From contig DAOVTG010000104.1 of assembly GCA_030633185.1 (NCBI GenBank), forward strand, positions 1 through 8,209: a stretch of DNA of 8,209 nt. Reading direction: 5' to 3'. A program made the translations under genes and the position numbers. Below, piece after piece: positions 5,603-8,209 of this stretch (within the stretch, counting starts at the first letter, position 1; each line of letters opens with the position of its first letter). This stretch comes from Deltaproteobacteria bacterium (GTDB lineage: Bacteria > Desulfobacterota > Anaeroferrophillalia > Anaeroferrophillales > Tharpellaceae). A model generated the notes under the pieces. It was not told the DNA's origin. It saw nothing but the letters and a program-made list of their open reading frames with translations, and did not search any database.

Positions 5603-7516
5603 TTAGAAACTGTATTTAACGTTAAAGCCGACAAAATCCCGGTCATTTGTAACATTGTAAGCACCGGCACCAAAATAGCTGGTATAGTTCAGATCAGCCG
5701 TCCAGGATGAGAGATAGTTTGCGGTAAGACCTAAAGTGAGCGCTTTGCGGCGTTCCAGAAAAGGGCCGCCTAAAGGACTGATACCGGAGACATCATGGGA
5801 CCAACCGATACGCGGCGTAAGCCCAATCGGCCCGATAACATTAAAGTAATCAAGTTTGGCCAAAATCCGATAACCCCAGGAATCAGCATCAGCAAAATGT
5901 CTTGAATCCTCTTGGGGTTGATTCAAAGCAAGCGCTCCCGCGGCTCCTCCGGGAGTTGAAGTCGCCGGCCCTTCGAGACGTAATTTATTCTTGCTCGGCA
6001 TATTGCAGACATGCTCCCAGCCAACCTCAGCCACGATTACCCCACCCTGTGAACGCAACCAGGAGATCGGCGGTAAAAGATAACTAAAGGTCGTCTGAAC
6101 TTGAACAATATCCCTTTCAATAAAACCTTTAATCAGATCTCCGGGAGCCATTTGCCCCAACTGACCACTTTCACCGTAGACCGCTTTAAGCGGAGAGAGG
6201 AAAGCTTGCAGGAGTTCAAGGTCATCGATCTGCAAAGGGGCATCAGGTCGATAAGAGATTTCACCCTGCCAACCGACACCGGCGACTTCAGTGTTGAAAG
6301 CAAAGCCATACAGATCCAGATCTTCTTCATAAGCGGTAAAATATGTAGAGCTTTTGGCGTATGAGTCGACAGCGTAGGCGCTCCCGACGGCTGCGCCTGT
6401 GGCGGCGGCTTGCGCATCCACTGCGGGATTAGTACCGGGAGCAACACCCGCAGCCGCATAAACGGCCATGGCTGCAGCCTGCCCGGCGGCGGCACCTGTG
6501 GCACCAGCTTGCATGAGAGCCGCAAGATCACCCGTTTGTACATGCATATTAAAAATGTGGTTATGGTAGTTCATGGCGTAAACGCTGAACTCAGTACTAT
6601 TCATGGCCTCGGAATAATATCTTAAGGCCACACCATATTGCCCCTGGCTGTCGGCCTCCTCGGTTTTCCCTCTGGGTACACCCATAAAAGTATCAGCGAT
6701 CGACGCATCACCCATATCCGGTACCGCACCAAAACCCAACATCAGTTTAGTACCGCCGTCTCCGATAAAATCAGCGCCGCTGAAATAGGTGCCCGGACAG
6801 TCCAATTTAGTCTCTTCCCAATCGTATTCATAAAATGCTTCGATCGAAAAATTTTCAGTCGGACTGATGGTGGCCCAGATCATCCCTTCGGGAGTCAGAC
6901 CTTCTTTCAATTCAGCGCCCGGTACCCGGAATTTTGAGACGTCAACCGAGTTGATCGTGTTAATGCTGTTCTGGATAAAAGTTGATTCACCCCAACTCAC
7001 AACCTGATCACCTAAACGAACCTGAAAGGGCATCCCTCCAACTTCATGACTGATCCAAAGATAGCAATCAAGGAGATCGAAATCACTGCCCACCGCGTCC
7101 CGGGCATCAGAGGAGAGCTCGGTTCGATCCCGCCTTCCGGTTTCATTTTCAAAATCATAAAACGCCGTAGCCCGGAAAAACGCCCCCCACCAACCGGCAT
7201 CAACATCGAGCTCGGATGTGAGCTTTAAAGCGTTGCTGACAATGCCCGTGTCATAATTAAGATTACCATCATCATAGTTAACAGAGTGTTTAGTCCCACC
7301 GTTGGTAAGGCCGATAATATCCTTATCCCGACCTTGAACCCGCCACATCAAACCATATGAAAGGGTAGAATCAAACTGGATTCTAACATCATCATTTTCG
7401 TAGATTTGAAATGCCTGGGCCTGCGGGCTGAACCACAGCACCCCCGCAAACACCATGATCAAATAACTGATCATGGACTTAAAAAACACACTACTCCCTG
7501 ATTGGTCTTGCTTCAT
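5603..7516 (-). CDS. DUF1302 family outer-membrane beta-barrel protein
   Basis: This 637-residue protein has an N-terminal signal peptide with hydrophobic core ISYLIMVFAGVLWF and cleavage after AQA (33-35). The mature part alternates aromatic and polar residues as in outer-membrane strands and ends in VKYSF, a C-terminal Phe signature recognised by the barrel-assembly machinery. The family hallmark GDQVVSWGESTFIQNSIN (169-186) and the following VDVSKFRVPGAELKEG are present. Residues 331-386 are an Ala/Gly-rich low-complexity insertion with an imperfect internal duplication, likely an exposed loop or plug-like segment. The start is fixed by an excellent AAGGAGGAGAGG ribosome site (7519-7530). 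It is the first gene of the cluster, behind a sigma-54-type promoter. DUF1302 proteins are regarded as outer-membrane channels or receptors for hydrophobic substrates; the substrate is not shown here. Confidence 0.92.
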   Translation of the reverse strand: MKQDQSGSSVFFKSMISYLIMVFAGVLWFSPQAQAFQIYENDDVRIQFDSTLSYGLMWRVQGRDKDIIGLTNGGTKHSVNYDDGNLNYDTGIVSNALKLTSELDVDAGWWGAFFRATAFYDFENETGRRDRTELSSDARDAVGSDFDLLDCYLWISHEVGGMPFQVRLGDQVVSWGESTFIQNSINTINSVDVSKFRVPGAELKEGLTPEGMIWATISPTENFSIEAFYEYDWEETKLDCPGTYFSGADFIGDGGTKLMLGFGAVPDMGDASIADTFMGVPRGKTEEADSQGQYGVALRYYSEAMNSTEFSVYAMNYHNHIFNMHVQTGDLAALMQAGATGAAAGQAAAMAVYAAAGVAPGTNPAVDAQAAATGAAVGSAYAVDSYAKSSTYFTAYEEDLDLYGFAFNTEVAGVGWQGEISYRPDAPLQIDDLELLQAFLSPLKAVYGESGQLGQMAPGDLIKGFIERDIVQVQTTFSYLLPPISWLRSQGGVIVAEVGWEHVCNMPSKNKLRLEGPATSTPGGAAGALALNQPQEDSRHFADADSWGYRILAKLDYFNVIGPIGLTPRIGWSHDVSGISPLGGPFLERRKALTLGLTANYLSSWTADLNYTSYFGAGAYNVTNDRDFVGFNVKYSF

Positions 7517-7518
7517 AA

Positions 7519-7530
7519 CCTCTCCTCCTT
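7519..7530 (-). promoter_or_regulatory. Strong Shine-Dalgarno site of the DUF1302 gene
   Basis: Minus-strand AAGGAGGAGAGG contains a full AGGAGG core (7529-7524) 7 nt before the ATG at 7516. It is far stronger than the sites of YCF48 and RND, which agrees with high expression of the outer-membrane component and fixes the start codon. Confidence 0.85.
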
Positions 7531-7650
7531 AAAAAGTTAAGAACTTGTATAATAAAACCGGCTTTTGCAAAGATGCATTGCGGCCTTCTTTACTTCATAA
7601 AACAATTTTCTAATTATTGCAACATAGAAGTATGAAAAAACCCTAATGTT

Positions 7651-7666
7651 CGCAACATGTGTGCCA
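7651..7666 (-). promoter_or_regulatory. Sigma-54 (RpoN) -24/-12 promoter for the DUF1302 cluster
   Basis: The minus strand reads TGGCACACATGTTGCG, against the sigma-54 consensus TGGCACG-N4-TTGCW. The -24 TGGCAC is perfect, the -12 TTGC is perfect, and the GG-to-GC spacing is exact; only the less conserved positions 7 and 16 differ. Transcription would begin near 7640, giving a leader of about 124 nt before the DUF1302 ATG. A weak IHF-like site, AATCAAGTAAATA on the minus strand (7705-7693), lies upstream where IHF often binds. Sigma-54 use implies control by an enhancer-binding activator, which is not encoded in this window. Confidence 0.72.
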
Positions 7667-7699
7667 CTACTGGCCCACCCGACAAACTACCTTATTTAC

Positions 7700-7727
7700 T
7701 TGATTTTATAGCAAAACTCTATACAAT
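7700..7727 (+). promoter_or_regulatory. Possible sigma-70 promoter for the divergent acyl-CoA ligase gene
   Basis: TTGATT (7700-7705) and TACAAT (7722-7727) are separated by 16 nt and resemble -35 and -10 boxes. The start point would fall around 7734, next to the ATG at 7735, which would make the mRNA nearly leaderless. That agrees with the lack of any Shine-Dalgarno before this ATG. In an AT-rich stretch such matches arise by chance, so this is tentative. Confidence 0.3.
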
Positions 7728-7734
7728 ACCAAAA

Positions 7735-8209
7735 ATGAAAAACAAAATTGTGACCCTGACTGATATTGAGCAGGTAGAAGAGACCCCGATTGAAAAACGC
7801 TTGGTCGCCGGCAATACCTACGACATGATTCGTCATGGTGCCAGCCTCAATCCTCAGGCTCCGGCACTAAGTTTTTTATGGATGGCAGCGCCTACAAAGA
7901 GGCAACCACCTACTCCTATGCGGAGTTTTTAGGAGAGGTTACTCGTGATGCCAATATGTTTTACGATCTTGGCATCGGCCCGGGTGATGTTGTCTCCTTC
8001 CTGCTGCCGAATCTTCCGCAGACCCATTTTGTCCTTTGGGGCGGACAGGCGGCGGGCATTGTTAACCCGATTAACCCGATGCTCAATGCCGAGGTTATCA
8101 AGGATATCTGTGAGTACGATAAAAGTGCCGACATTTCATCACTCAAGTTTCTGCTCTGCGGGGCGGCACCTCTCTCAGTGCAACTCTTTGAGAGCTTCGA
8201 ACAAAACAC
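7735..8209 (+). pseudogene. Broken AMP-forming acyl-CoA synthetase, start intact, runs off the window
   Basis: The N-terminus (MKNKIVTLTDIEQVEETPIE..., then TYDMIRHGASLNPQAPALSF) matches the opening of long AMP-binding acyl-CoA synthetases of about 630 residues. At the T6 run 7872-7877 the frame breaks: the original frame stops at 7930-7932, while the +1 frame continues with FMDGSAYKEATTYSYAEFL, GPGDVVSFLLPNLPQTHFVLWGG and AAGIVNPINPML, all family landmarks. One missing T explains this. Near 8105-8125 the sequence jumps from NAEVIKDIC to DISSLKFLLCGAAPLSVQLFESFE, which in intact relatives lies roughly 180-200 residues further on. The skipped part holds the TGGTTGxPK nucleotide-binding motif, so the product cannot be active. 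The gene is divergent from the DUF1302 cluster, suggesting a former functional link with acyl-CoA metabolism. An assembly error could mimic both lesions, but two independent ones favour decay. Confidence 0.78.

Larger units (their letters stand above)
7517..7734. other. Divergent intergenic control region
   Basis: These 218 nt separate the DUF1302 cluster (minus) from the acyl-CoA ligase remnant (plus). Besides the sigma-54 promoter, the tentative plus-strand promoter and the DUF1302 ribosome site, the region is AT-rich with no convincing gene. The roughly 124-nt leader between the sigma-54 start point and the DUF1302 ATG shows no riboswitch fold I recognise. Activator sites would be expected above about 7700, inside or beyond the ligase remnant, but no clear palindrome stands out. 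Confidence 0.6.

Noticed and set aside
7657..7734. Upstream ATG at 7657 as the start of the acyl-CoA ligase
   Set aside because: The 26 extra residues do not resemble the family N-terminus, the start overlaps the sigma-54 site of the divergent cluster, and family similarity begins right at the ATG at 7735.
137..8209. The two acyl-CoA ligase pieces as one gene split by insertion of the cluster
   Set aside because: They lie on opposite strands and resemble different subfamilies, so a single split gene would need an inversion as well; two separate decayed genes is simpler.

Overview
The window is dominated by one minus-strand gene cluster that reads from about 7640 down to about 551. In transcription order it encodes a DUF1302 outer-membrane beta-barrel protein (7516-5603), a DUF1329 periplasmic protein (5581-4217), a YCF48/BNR-type periplasmic beta-propeller (4148-3099) and a 12-TM RND/MMPL exporter (2887-551). 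The four products fit together as an envelope-spanning route: inner-membrane RND pump, two exported periplasmic partners, and an outer-membrane barrel. This gene set is known from proteobacteria, often near acyl-CoA metabolism genes, but its cargo is poorly defined. A lipid-like or other hydrophobic molecule is the reasonable guess.

Control elements are legible. A near-consensus sigma-54 promoter (7651-7666, minus strand) lies about 135 nt upstream of the DUF1302 start, and a strong Shine-Dalgarno precedes that gene. A good intrinsic-terminator hairpin (4160-4200) sits between DUF1329 and YCF48, so the two abundant outer-envelope proteins are probably made in excess of the propeller and pump.

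Both flanks hold broken AMP-forming acyl-CoA ligase genes. On the left, a minus-strand fragment (137-436) keeps only the middle-to-late part of an acyl-CoA synthetase and ends inside a repeat. On the right, a divergent plus-strand gene (7735 to the window end) starts well, then shows a frameshift at a T6 run and a large internal deletion that removes the ATP-binding signature.

Three copies of a short modular repeat lie in the intergenic spaces (1-140, 485-550, 2986-3095). They share a 20-nt end (ACTTTTTACG followed by a variable patch and CATCAA) but carry different hairpin modules. Each copy ends at, or within a few bases of, the stop codon of a minus-strand gene.

Organism: moderate GC, heavy use of acyl-CoA ligases, sigma-54 control and MITE-like repeats suggest a Gram-negative bacterium, most likely Desulfobacterota (former Deltaproteobacteria). 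This assignment is an inference with modest confidence. No tRNA, rRNA, CRISPR array or transposase gene was seen.
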